Assembly: GCA_964017195.1 (NCBI GenBank)
Contig: OZ024890.1
Coordinates: 19,663,701 to 19,727,700 of the forward strand
Reading direction: 5' to 3'
From: Siderastrea radians
Taxonomy: Eukaryota > Cnidaria > Anthozoa > Scleractinia > Rhizangiidae
DNA: 64,000 nt
This document shows, in pieces, positions 44,321-53,629 of the stretch. How positions within the stretch are numbered: position 1 is the first letter of the stretch; the number at the start of each line of letters is the position of its first letter. A program made the position numbers and the translations under genes. The notes under the pieces are model-generated. The model worked only from the letters and a program-made list of their open reading frames with translations. It did not search any database and was not told the DNA's origin.

Positions 44321-45115
44321 AAGAGAAGACATCGCAAATGTTCATCGTCGTCTGGTTTAATAAGACCTAAGACAGCTCTATTTTTTCTCAAACTTGTTCT
44401 TTCTCACTGTAGGTCTTGGAAGTTTCGAAAAGATCCCCGATACTGCTGAACAATGTCAACATTTTGAGGCGATTTGTAACAAAAACACTGCGTTCGCGGG
44501 AACGCAATCAAGTCAATTGACGTCACAATGCGGTAAATTCGGTCCCAGTCCCCGGGACAGTTTTTAAGTGAAAAATAGGGTCTTTTGCCCGCGAAAAAAG
44601 AGGTTTTTAACAATTTTAGACAGGTTTTAAGTTTAGAATCGTTTTTTATACACATCAGACTCTCGAAAACCGAAGAAAAAAATTTCGTGTCATATACACT
44701 TTAAGGATGTAAGAATTCAATTAGTTGACAAAGGTTCGAATGAAAGATCGCTTAGGGAAAGGGAGGCCCAGTGGGCTTATCGTCTCAGGACAATTTACCC
44801 TTCGGGGCTTAACAGCGATGACTTTTTCTGTAGCAGAAATCCTAGGAGGGATCTGTTTTAAAATTTTAATTGTATTGAGTTTTAATCCCTATGCTTTGAA
44901 TTATTGTATCTTAATTTGCTGTATATTTAGTTGTACAGAAGAGCACGCGCTTGCGAGCGCGCGTGCCTCAGCTATTTAGCGTTATACGTTTATTTTATTT
45001 GGTGCGAATATTGTAATGGTTGTAACCGCCCACATGTGCTCGCGTATTTTTACTGTTGAGCGTCTTACGTTACCTATAAGCGTATATATTGTAACGGCTC
45101 TAGCCGCTTGATCAG

Positions 45116-45160
45116 TTGCCCTGACGAAGTCTTTTACTAATAAAGACGAAATATCGGCAA
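45116..45160 (+). ncRNA. Hammerhead-ribozyme-like fold, PLE1 3' region
   Basis: Stem I is TTGCC (45116-45120) with GGCAA (45156-45160). The core CTGACGA is at 45121-45127. Stem II is GTCTTT (45129-45134) with AAAGAC (45142-45147). GAAA is at 45148-45151. Stem III is the 2-bp self-paired A-T-A-T, and cleavage is predicted after ATC (45155). One extra A (45128) between the core and stem II departs from the consensus. Minimal type I hammerheads with tiny stem III are known from Penelope-like elements. Activity is untested. Confidence 0.65.
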
Positions 45161-45240
45161 GTCTTATTTCCAGTATTTTTGTGGTTTTATATGCTTATTT
45201 CTGGAGAAAAGATCTAGACAAATGATGTTTTTGATGGACT

Positions 45241-45262
45241 ATATATATATATATATATATAT
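45241..45262. repeat. (AT)n microsatellite
   Basis: Short AT run at the junction between the two PLE 3' regions. Confidence 0.85.
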
Positions 45263-45305
45263 TATAACGAAAATTATTCCAGGCTTCAGATGTATTTCAT
45301 CGCTT

Positions 45306-45361
45306 TATTGCTACAGCTCTGTTTCGTATGGCCAAAGGATGACCACACTCTTCAGGCAATA
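45306..45361 (-). ncRNA. Hammerhead ribozyme (type I) of PLE2
   Basis: Read on the minus strand: stem I TATTGC (45361-45356) pairs perfectly with GCAATA (45311-45306). The core CTGAAGA is at 45355-45349. Stem II GTGTGGTC pairs with GGCCATAC (8 bp with G-U pairs) around a 7-nt loop. GAAA is at 45325-45322. Stem III ACA/TGT closes a GAGC loop. The cleavage triplet GTA ends at 45312, immediately before stem I. Every conserved core position is present. It lies 65 bp beyond the stop codon of the minus-strand PLE, the usual position for PLE hammerheads. Confidence 0.82.
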
Positions 45362-45425
45362 TTGGCGAATGGCCGTTAAATTCGAATGCTGACGTCTATA
45401 TACAGATGGTTGCTAGGTAGTTGCG

Positions 45426-46196
45426 TTATGTTATTCTAAAGTTCTTAAGGACATATCTATTACGATGAGGGCATGAACTCGCTAATTCGTTTCGCTTATT
45501 TAGGGTACATAGATCTTTTCTACAGATTATTACAAACTTTTCGTGAAGACACAGATTACATTTCTTGCTAAGATTATTGTATGGTCGGCATCTTTTCAGA
45601 ACTTTCCATTTAATTTCGAAGGGTTTCTTTGCATCTTTGAGAGTCCAAATGTGTTTTGATAGTTCAGTTTCGTTTCTTCTGTTTGTGTGACGGAAAGAGG
45701 TCTGGATGTTCCTGTACCGTTCCTTGAAGTTCGTTGCCAGTCCCACGTAGGATTCAGTTGCTGTGTCAGTCGTAATTGTTGCTTGGTAAACCACATTTTG
45801 TTGAAGGCATTTTCCATCGAGTGGGCACTCTGTTTTGTTTCGGCAGTTGCACCCTTTTGGTTGCCGCGGTGTCGTCGTTGGGACATTTAAAAGGATGTTT
45901 TTGTTGTGTGACGCGATGATGGTTTTCATATTAGGCATACATGAGTAGCTGAGCTTAAGTGTATGTCGGTTGAAGATCTTGTTTAGAGGGTGGTTTTGGG
46001 AAAAACATTTGTCTACGATACCCAGAAACTTTTTTCCAAGGTTTGTTTTTACGTTTGCGTCCCATGGGGGGTTGTACCACGTGATGTTTCTTTTTCTGTT
46101 CTTGCTGTTTCTATCTGTTTGGTTTGCTTCTGGATTGTAGGTAAGCTTAAAATTGTATCCGCTCAGTTTCATCGATTGCTTTTTGGTAGGGGGTGA
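45426..46196 (-). mobile_element. Penelope-like element (PLE2), C-terminal fragment with GIY-YIG domain
   Basis: The minus-strand frame contains LSGYNFKLTYNPEA, RNITWYNPPWD, FLGIVDKCF, HPLNKIFNRHTLKLSYSC and MPNMKTIIASHN. A Cys-rich finger follows (CNCRNKTECPLDGKC), then a GIY-YIG-type start (VVYQATI and SYVGLATN, FKERYRN) and a C-terminal KCNLCLHEKFVI block ending near VLKNFRIT. This is the C-terminal part of a PLE of a different type from PLE1. The RT core is missing: the frame runs upstream only into an AATG microsatellite (a spurious His-Ser-Phe repeat). The last residues resemble a natural terminus. Confidence 0.82.
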
Positions 46197-46227
46197 TGGC
46201 TGCATCGAAGACTTCTTTGATGCAGCC

Positions 46228-46777
46228 AAACACACAAACGAATAAATAAGTTCATGAATGAATGAATGAATGAATGAATGAATGAACCGACGAAGGAATG
46301 AATGAATGAATGATTGAATGAATGAACGAGGGAAGGAAGGAATGAATAAATATAAGAATGACTGAATGAACGAAGGAAAAAAATGAAAGAATGGGGAAAT
46401 GAATGAATGGCTGTGGACAGAAAAAACAGAAGGCACAAGCTCTGCTATATTTAAATAAATAAATAGACAATCAATAAATAAATAAATAAATAAACAAACA
46501 CACAAACGAATAAATAAGTTAATGAATGAATGAATGAATGAATGAACGAAGGAAGGAAGGAATGAATGAATGAATGAATGAATGAATGAATGAATGAATG
46601 GATGGATGGATGAATGAATGAATGAATGAATGAATGAATGAATGAATGAATGAGGGAAGGAAGGAATGAATAAATAAAAGAATGACTGAATGAACGAAGG
46701 AAAAAAATGAAAGAATGGGGAAATGAATGAATGGCTATGGACAGAAAAAACAGAAGGCACAAGCTCTGCTATATTTA
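46228..46777. repeat. AATG/AATA tract with a duplicated ~300-bp block
   Basis: Tetranucleotide repeats dominate. The block that starts CACACAAACGAATAAATAAG and ends with GGCACAAGCTCTGCTATATT occurs twice (about 46228-46453 and 46498-46777). On the minus strand it encodes an artificial Ser-Phe-Ile-His repeat frame; this is not a protein gene. Confidence 0.85.
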
Positions 46778-47749
46778 TTTGGGTCGGAACCGCTGCGAAA
46801 TACTGCGAACTCAAGCGTTGTGCCGACCGAGTTTGCAGCAGAACCGACAACAAAGGTGAAGTCGCCGAAGGCAAATTTAGTAACTTGTCTTGGAATGAAC
46901 TTTTTGCCCTCCACTTAAAAGACATCTGAGTATTCTTTCCATTTATAGATATTTGATATTTTTTGTCAAGTTCTGACCCTTACTTCTATCGAACTGAATC
47001 GTTTTGCTAAACAGGCTAAGCTTTTAAAAAAACCTCTTTTTCAAAAGCGATGGTGGTCATCCGATTTCCCGCCAAGAAAAACACAGGTTGCCCAAAAGCA
47101 CTACGCGGTTTCCCGCCAAGAAAAGATGGCATTCTTCACCCCTCCCCCCCCCCGTCGGGTTGTCTTGCAACTCCCTGCCCCCTCCCTCAGAGTCTGTACG
47201 GGTGTACGGACGTACGCTGACGTGATAACCAAATTTCTCGGATCAATAGGTTACCAAATTTGCTTAGCAATGGTGCTTCGCTATAAATGGCGCAAAGGAC
47301 CTACAGGTGCTTCATCCATGCTAATAAACCATCAAACCTAACCCACAAGATCAATACAGGCTTCTTACTCCGTGTTTTCGGTCTTTCTGAGGAAGGTCTA
47401 AATGTAGAGTATGAAAAAGAAAAAAAGATGAAGTAAACAAGAAGCTGAAAGAACCGGAATGATACACGTAGATTGTACACTATGTAAAGCGCATGGGAAT
47501 ATAAATTTGTGTTTGCAAGGGGATCTTACAAATGTGAGTCGTCAGCGTCGTTCAGATTATCCTTAAACCTTTCAGCCATTTGTTTTACGTAGGTCAGTAT
47601 GACATAAGCTCTTGATTTGGTGTGTATTTCAAAATTCACATCAACAAATAAATAACGGCAGTTGCAGCTTTGACGGAAGTCAAAGTTAACAGCGAAAAGG
47701 AAAGAGTTGAGTCGGAAATGAATACTTTCAGTTAGTATTGGTATGAGGT
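46778..47749. other. No gene seen; B-unit flank resumes
   Basis: 46780-47270 has no recognised feature beyond a C-run near 47143. From about 47280 (GGCGCAAAGGACCTAC, CATGCTAATAAACCATC) the sequence is B-unit 3' flank, then B upstream region. Confidence 0.5.
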
Positions 47750-48078
47750 CATTACTATTTAAACAATAGAGTTCTTCTGTCGAAGGTACTATCGTGTGAT
47801 AAGTTACCCGAGGAAATTTGATGTTCACAACAAATAATTATTAGCCCGAGAGCGTAGTTCGGGGCCTTATATGAAGTTTGAACATCAAATTTCCAAGGGA
47901 ACCTATCATACATAGGGCCTGAGACAGAAGAACTCTATTGTTTTTATTGTACAACACTAAATTTTCAGTGAAAATTGCCCAGACGGGCACTTTTCGCTGG
48001 TAGGCGCCCGCTGAGGACAGGCACCATCGCATCACGTGATCGATTTCGACCAATGGGAGCACAAATTTAGCGTTGTAC
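47750..48078. mobile_element. Inverted-repeat insertion in B upstream region
   Basis: Absent from the corresponding place near 24480 (ATACTATATTAGGTTCTCAC); here TACTA is followed by about 330 bp and then TACTATAAATTAGG. It contains the inverted segments AACAATAGAGTTCTTCTG / CAGAAGAACTCTATTGTT and GAAATTTGATGTTC / GAACATCAAATTTC. A likely short duplication (TACTA) flanks it. It is non-coding. Confidence 0.6.
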
Positions 48079-48540
48079 TATAAATTAGGATCTCACCAAG
48101 TAGGTTTGACTGATAACAAATACATAAGAGTGGGGGTAGGGGGTAGGGGTAGAGAGGTGACATTTTTTGCTTTCAATGCGTAAAAGTTACAAAACGCCAA
48201 GATAACCAACCCCACAGCGACTAACTGTTGGCAAGTTCCCATCTTTTGTAAGCCTGGACCAGCAAAGTACTTGTTAGAATAAAATACGAATGGCAAACTT
48301 ATCGTTACAACAGTATTTGAAAGTTGTACGCAAATAAACTGAAAAAGAAAGCTTGTATTCAAAATATAGAATACACGTTTTCAAAGGCCATTTTTTTTAG
48401 CAAAGATCTACAAACCCTAAGTGCGTAATATTAATACAAACAAAAATCACATTCAGCACGCAAGATTTTGCTGGTTTGTTTGAGAAGTTTATTCAACCTT
48501 AATTTTTCGAGGACTAGACAGGTGTGTTAGTATTAAGCAG

Positions 48541-48557
48541 TGTCTTGCTGAAGCGAA
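48541..48557 (+). promoter_or_regulatory. Conserved upstream GPCR element (B4)
   Basis: TGTCTTGCTGAAGCGAA, 497 bp before the ATG at 49038, inside a block shared with other B copies. Confidence 0.4.
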
Positions 48558-49037
48558 AACAAAACATACAACTTTATATATTTAAATTGACAAGGTAATC
48601 AGTATTCGGGTTTTGTGTTAACTGTAGTCTTTAAAATTATACATAGTAATAGCCACAGCATAAATAACAACTGCTGTAGGCCGGTTTCACTTTCTGACTG
48701 ACTTTTCCGTTTAGTCCCTTTTTCAGACTACAATAGATTGTCGCCAACTCGAAACGTCAGTGAAAGACAAATTCTATAAAGTGTTCGAGCAAAGGAGGTT
48801 CGAACTATCGGAGACAAAGTCATCTTGCTAAACAAAAAAGCGGAAATTGATTTTGGTTTGAGTTACCGCCGGAGGGATTCGAGTTAACTAAGGTTTGAGC
48901 TATTGAGACTCCAATGATTCATAAATAATTAATAAGAATATAGTGGGCGGACCTTTCCCTAATTTGCCTTACCAGCTTGCCGTACAAAACCAAAACCAAC
49001 TCACGGTTATGAAACATTGCCTCAATGCGTGTGCATC

Positions 49038-49946
49038 ATGAACACAACCGATTTAACATGTTCTTTCTTGGGACCCGTTCATTGGGAAAACACTCGAGAG
49101 GACATTACAGCGAGTGTTACATCGTGCGTTTTAAGCTCCATTTTTGCGCTGACTGCAGTGCTGGGAAACGGAACCATAATGTTCGTCATTTGGAAAACGC
49201 GAGAACTCCATTCGCCATCCTTCACATTGCTGTTTTACCTAGCAGTTTCCGATTTTCTTGTCGGTATGGTGGGTCAGCCATCTTTCGTAGCTTTCAAGAT
49301 AGCGGAGCTTAAGGAAAATTTCAGTGCGTATTGTAACTCAAGAATTGCTCGATTCTTGTGCGGTTGGATAACTGTCGGCGTATCTTCTTTAACTCTGAGC
49401 GGAGTCTGCATCGATCGACTTCTTGCTTTAACCCTTCATTTGCGATACAAAAGTATTGTCACCGTGCAGGGGACGTTAATATTGGTAACAGCAGTGTGGG
49501 TATTGTGGTCACTGTGGACAATTTCAAAGTTTTGGATCGGGGACAAATGGCATATTGTTTCAGCTACCCTAGCATTAGTGCCCATTCTAGTTACTGCGTT
49601 TTGCACGTTTCAAATCTTCAAGATTGCTCGCAAACATCAACGTCAAGTAGACCAACAAAACCTTAGGATGGGCAACGAGCAAAACGGGACAGTTGACGTA
49701 CTGAAATGCAAAAAATCAGCCGTGACTGTACTTTATATTTATGGATTGCTGCTAGTTTTTTATCTTCCATTTCTAGCTGTTATGGTCGTTGAAACGAGAA
49801 CTGGCTATACGCAGTCGTTGAAAATTGCATATGATTACACTGCAACAGTTGTTCTTATAAACTCGTCGGTTAATCCTTTTATATACTGTTGGAGATCAAA
49901 ACAAATGCGACACGCTGTTAAAAACTTGATGGGTTTCGGACATTGA
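49038..49946 (+). CDS. Class A orphan GPCR, subfamily B, intact (B4)
   Basis: A 302-residue single-exon receptor, very close to the gene at 25511 and to pseudogenes at 27350 and 30598. MNTTDLTC (sequon N2, Cys8), GN in TM1, LAVSD in TM2 (preceded by FYL where others have FCL), AYCNSR before TM3, DRL after TM3, SKFWIGDKW in Cys-free loop 2, VPILVTAFC in TM5, FYLPF in TM6 and NPFIYCW in TM7; the tail ends VKNLMGFGH. The ATG is fixed by alignment to the family, although seven further codons are open upstream. Its 5' kilobase is shared with the other B copies. It is the only intact B gene in the second block. Confidence 0.92.
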   Translation: MNTTDLTCSFLGPVHWENTREDITASVTSCVLSSIFALTAVLGNGTIMFVIWKTRELHSPSFTLLFYLAVSDFLVGMVGQPSFVAFKIAELKENFSAYCNSRIARFLCGWITVGVSSLTLSGVCIDRLLALTLHLRYKSIVTVQGTLILVTAVWVLWSLWTISKFWIGDKWHIVSATLALVPILVTAFCTFQIFKIARKHQRQVDQQNLRMGNEQNGTVDVLKCKKSAVTVLYIYGLLLVFYLPFLAVMVVETRTGYTQSLKIAYDYTATVVLINSSVNPFIYCWRSKQMRHAVKNLMGFGH

Positions 49947-50483
49947 AGTCTAATTTTCTCTTGTATGCTAATGTTCAAATAAGCTGTTATCTTATTAAAA
50001 AGGTTTTATAAGGCAGTAAAAGGCCCACATGAGGACTTAAGTGTTCTTAAACTGTGCCTGTATCAGCCGGGTGCAAAGGACCTACAGCTGCCGCATCTGA
50101 CAAATAATCATTACGCTAATAAACCAGCTAACCTAAGCCACACTGAGTAAAGCCGCTCTGAGCATGTATTTGACGTTAATTAAAATGTCGCTTGCTGTTT
50201 TCCTCTAACCTCTATAACCATTTAGTATTTTAACTATTCACAGAAGTGAAAGCGTTTGAAACCCAAATAAACAGCATAATTAGTTTTTCAGGCGTAGGCG
50301 TAAACAGCTTATAAAAAGGGGAAAAATCTAAATAAAAAAAATGTCTTGAAACTTGAAAAAAACATCAATATTCCCTGTAAACTGTGCCCGTGTCAGTCGA
50401 TATAAAGGGTGCAAAGGACCTACATCTCATCTGACAAACAATCATATGCTAATAAACCATCCGAAACCTAAGGCAAAAGATCA
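49947..50483. other. B-unit 3' flank
   Basis: Matches 31490-32130 in part (TGTTTTCCTCTAACC, GTGAAAGCG words) and carries two copies of the GGGTGCAAAGGACCTAC flank (near 50070 and 50408). No gene. Confidence 0.55.
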
Positions 50484-50888
50484 GCAGTGTGGGTGCTGTG
50501 GTCAATGTGGACAATTTCAAAGTTTTGGATCGGGGACAAATGGCATGTTGTTTCAGCTACTAAGAACTGCGTTTTGCACGTTTAAAATCTTCAAGATTGC
50601 TCGCAAACATCAACGCCAAGTAGACCAACAAAAAACGAGCAAAATGGCACAGTTGACGTACTGAAATGCAAAAAATCAGCCGTGACTGTGCTTTATGGAT
50701 TGCTGCTGGTTTTGTATCTTTTCCATTTCTAGCAGTTCATGGTCGTTGAAACGAGAACTGGCTGAAAATCGCTTATGATTACACTGCAGCAGTTATTCTT
50801 ATAAACTCGTCGGTTAATCCTTTTATTTACTGTTGGCAACTAAAACAAATACGACTCGGTTAAAAACTTGATCAGTTTCGGTCAATGA
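50484..50888 (+). pseudogene. Subfamily B GPCR pseudogene (B5), TM4-TM7 only
   Basis: Starts mid-TM4 (GCAGTGTGGGTGCTGTGG) and retains SKFWIGDKW, loop 3 (KIARKHQRQVDQQ), TM6 and TM7 (INSSVNPFIYCW). It has deletions in TM5, in loop 3 (the LRMGNEQNG segment), in TM6 (YIY missing) and before TM7, and an extra T in FYLPF, so no frame spans it. The left junction abuts B 3' flank sequence directly. Confidence 0.88.
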
Positions 50889-51068
50889 AGTCTAGTTCAG
50901 TTTCTCCTGCATCAAACAAACCATTTTCTTATTGGGAAGGCTTGGGAAGGTCCGTTCCAGTCGATATAAAGGGTGCAGGGGACGTCCAGCTGCCTCATCT
51001 GACAAACAATCATGTGCTAATATGAACCATCAAACCTGAGCTACAAGATCGACTTCTGATGTAGGTCT

Positions 51069-51073
51069 ATGTA

Positions 51074-51160
<87 letters not shown>

Positions 51161-51560
51161 AGAAAGGAACAAATAAATAAATAAATTAACGAACGAATCA
51201 AAGAACGAACGTATGCGGACAATAAATGAATAACTGAACAAAAGAACAAACGAATGAATGAATGTATGTATGTATGTATGAATGAATGAATGAATGAATG
51301 AATGTAAGTAAGTAAGTAAGTAAGTAAACCTTTATTTAACCACGATCTGTTTTAAAGCAAATACATGCTTGAGGGGTCGTGTATACGTGTGACTAACTAC
51401 CTACCTAAGAAAAATTAATATTACATTGTAATAAACTAAAATAAACGATATTATGTTTTAATAAGATTAAGATTTAAAATTGAATGAATGAATGAATGAA
51501 TGAATGAATGAATGAATGAATGAATGAATGAATGAATGAATGAATGAATGAATGAATGAT
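51069..51560. repeat. (TA)n plus AATA/AATG/AAGT microsatellites
   Basis: A (TA)n run of about 85 bp (51069-51153), then tetranucleotide tracts (51160-51330 and 51481-51558). The stretch between them (51331-51480) is AT-rich without a gene. Confidence 0.9.
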
Positions 51561-52620
51561 TCTTCTCACAGTTTGCCGCATGGAAATATGTATTAATTTG
51601 TTTTTTTATTAAAATGTCGCATGCTGTTTGCTTCTTACCTATATACCAGTTTAGTATTTTAACTGTTCACAAAAGTGAAAGGCGTCCGTGCTCGTCGGAA
51701 ATATTAATAGAAATCCAAATAGATAGCATAATTTGTCCTTCAGGAGTGGGCAAAAGGAGCTTTAAAAATGGAAAAAAGTAAAAAAAAATGTCTTAAATTG
51801 ATAAATTGTTTTTTAAAACAATTTATCAATTTATCAGTTTCACAAGAACGCTTTGCAAGAAATGTAGCGACAAACCAAATTTTAAGCCAACAAAACGGTT
51901 TACTGACAGTTAACTGTCAACTTTCATAGATAATATATTACGTTTTACGTTTAGTTAATTGGACGTTTCCATATCTGTCTTTGTTTGGTTTGAAAACCTA
52001 GTTTGGATGTTGCTCATTATAATACGTCTCAGACGAATTACGCGTCTTCCAAAGTAAATACTGCCTTTCTTTCTTTAGTTACTTTCCCAGACGTACATTA
52101 AATAGCCAGGTGAGTTAGTTTTTAGCAATGTCTTGCTGAAGTGAAAGGAAAATAAGTAGCTTTAAATTGTCAAGCTAATCAGTATTCAGCTTCCCTTCGC
52201 ATGTTCCCAGGCTATGATAATAATATCCACAGCATAAATTAAACCTTTGCAGACGCTTTTCAATTTCTGACTTTTCCGTGTAGTCACCGTGGCGATTAAT
52301 ATTGCAGTTTAATCTCGGTAACCGTCAAAAAACCTAATATATTTAATTAGTACAATGCTACAAAAGTGAACAGTGTTTTTCGTGCTCTCTGATTGGTTAT
52401 TCGATTATTTAACAGTTATTCACCTCAGTGTCGGTGAGCAGTGGCGCCTCAAATTCGGAGAATAATTGTTTTAAAAATTTCTAATGAGAGTATAGTTGGC
52501 GGACAAGTTCTAATATGCTTTTCATATTTCGTACTGTCTTCATTAATCACCTGACTGAAAAAAACTTTCGCCAACTCACAGTTATGTAACATTGCCTCAA
52601 TCATCGTGTGCGACTTCATC
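51561..52620. other. Subfamily C upstream region (second copy)
   Basis: Closely matches 31890-32907, with TGTCTTGCTGAAGTGAA at 52129, 492 bp before the ATG. A small hairpin (TTGATAAATTGTTTT / AAAACAATTTATCAA) is at about 51799-51829. No gene. Confidence 0.6.
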
Positions 52621-53573
52621 ATGAACAGACAGAAGTAACTTGTCATGTTTTTTCCTGGGATCTGTTCATTGGCAACAAACAGGAGAGCACATTACAGTGA
52701 GTGTTATATCTTGCGTTTTAAGCTCCATTTTTGCGCTCTCTGCAGTCTTAGGAAACGGCACCACCATGTTGGTTATTTGGAAAACACGAGAACTGTATTC
52801 GCCATCTTTCACCGTGCTATTTTGTTTAGCAGTTTCTGATCTTCTTGTCGAATTGTTTGGCCAGCCATCTTTCGTTACTTTCAAGATCGCGGAGCTTCAG
52901 GAAAATTTCAACGCATATTGTAACTCGAGAATGACTCAGTTCTTTTTTGGGTGGATAACTTGTGGCGTATCTTTTATAACATTGAGCGGTGCCTGTATTG
53001 ATCGTCTTCTTGCTTTAACTCTTCATTTGCGTTACAAAACTGTTGTCACTGTGCCACGAGTAATAAAAGTGGTGATAGTAGTTTGGGTGGTATGCTCAGC
53101 TTGGACATTTTCAAAGTTTTGGTTCGGCGACAAATGGATCATTCTGCCAGCTTTGATAGCACTAGTGACTGTTCTTATAACTGCATTTTGCACGTTAAAA
53201 ATATTCCAAGACTGCTCTTAAACATCAACGCCATATAAATGAACAAAACCATGCAACGTTTGTGTCAAACAGCTGCGCGGTTGATGCACTGAAATGTAAA
53301 AAATCAGCCGTGACTGTGCTTTATATTTATGGATTGCTGCTTATTTGATACCTTCCTTTCCTAGCAGTTATGGTCGTCGAAGCAATAAGTGGACGTGTTA
53401 CTCGCTCAGTTAAAGTCGCATATGACCTTACAGCAGCAGTTGTTCTTATAAACTCTTCCGTGAATCCTATCATTTATTGCTGGAGACTGAAGCAAGTACG
53501 TCGCGCCGTTAAACATTATCTTTCTATTATTGAACAAACTCTCGCTTCAGCTCCTAATATAAATTGCAATTAA
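52621..53573 (+). pseudogene. Subfamily C GPCR pseudogene (C2)
   Basis: Full-length relative of the gene at 32908. A 4-bp duplication (ACAG) right after the ATG shifts the frame and gives an early stop. The next 193 codons (52640-53221) are open and show TM1-TM5. An extra C near 53208 (ATATTCCAAGACTGC) plus a CGC-to-CTT change ends the frame. TM6 has TTTGATACC, giving a stop, and three extra bases lie in SGRVTRS. TM7 (NPIIYCW) is intact, but the tail is altered after KHYL. The presence of a close, intact sister at 32908 makes the inactivation clear. Confidence 0.92.
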
Positions 53574-53584
53574 AAAAAGAAAAC

Positions 53585-53625
53585 ATGTTCACATTGACAC
53601 ACGTGTTAACATTGGTAACAAACAG
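53585..53625 (+). pseudogene. Tiny TM4 relic of a GPCR
   Basis: ACATTGACACACGTGTTAAC and ATTGGTAACA, the same relic as at 33900. Confidence 0.5.
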
Positions 53626-53629
53626 CAGT

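Larger units (their letters stand above)
41227..44700. mobile_element. TTAA-flanked DNA transposon inside PLE1 (3.47 kb)
   Basis: Bounded by TTAA at 41223-41226 and 44701-44704. The termini AGTGTATATGACACGAAA and TTTCGTGTCATATACACT are inverted, and diverged pairing continues for about 200 bp (TATAAAAAACGATTCTAA, TGACGTCAAT). Removing the element and one TTAA restores the PLE reading frame exactly. The interior has no recognisable transposase: only short frames, a (GT)n-poly(G) tract near 42936-42963, and a 245-bp tandem duplication. It is probably a non-autonomous element or one whose coding exons are lost. TTAA targets are used by piggyBac and Kolobok transposases; the AGTG terminus fits the other elements here, one of which carries a THAP domain. 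Confidence 0.88.
39786..45165 (+). mobile_element. Penelope-like element (PLE1), 5'-truncated and split by a DNA transposon
   Basis: The frame starting just after the TA tract ([10 protein letters not shown]) covers the RT core: LVTADVVGLYPHIP, LGTAIGTKMAPSYAN, the catalytic FIDDIF, VSFLDVSV and KPTDKHQYL. It continues with the linker and a GIY-YIG endonuclease start (CDYLVEG, then VIYLISC and QYVGST). The frame breaks at 41226 in HRGLK, where a TTAA element of 3474 bp begins. Beyond it, at 44705, the same frame resumes with DVRIQLVDKGSNE and EAQWAYRLRTIYP and stops at 44859-44861. Only the N-terminal part is absent. The 3' non-coding part contains a hammerhead-like fold (45116-45160). It was coding-competent until recently, by the few defects seen. 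Confidence 0.9.

Noticed and set aside
45426..46925. 499-codon minus-strand frame as one protein
   Set aside because: The N-terminal two thirds is a translated AATG microsatellite; only the C-terminal PLE part is meaningful.
47126..47341. Small frame near a C-run
   Set aside because: Short, without homology; lies in repeat-rich flank.
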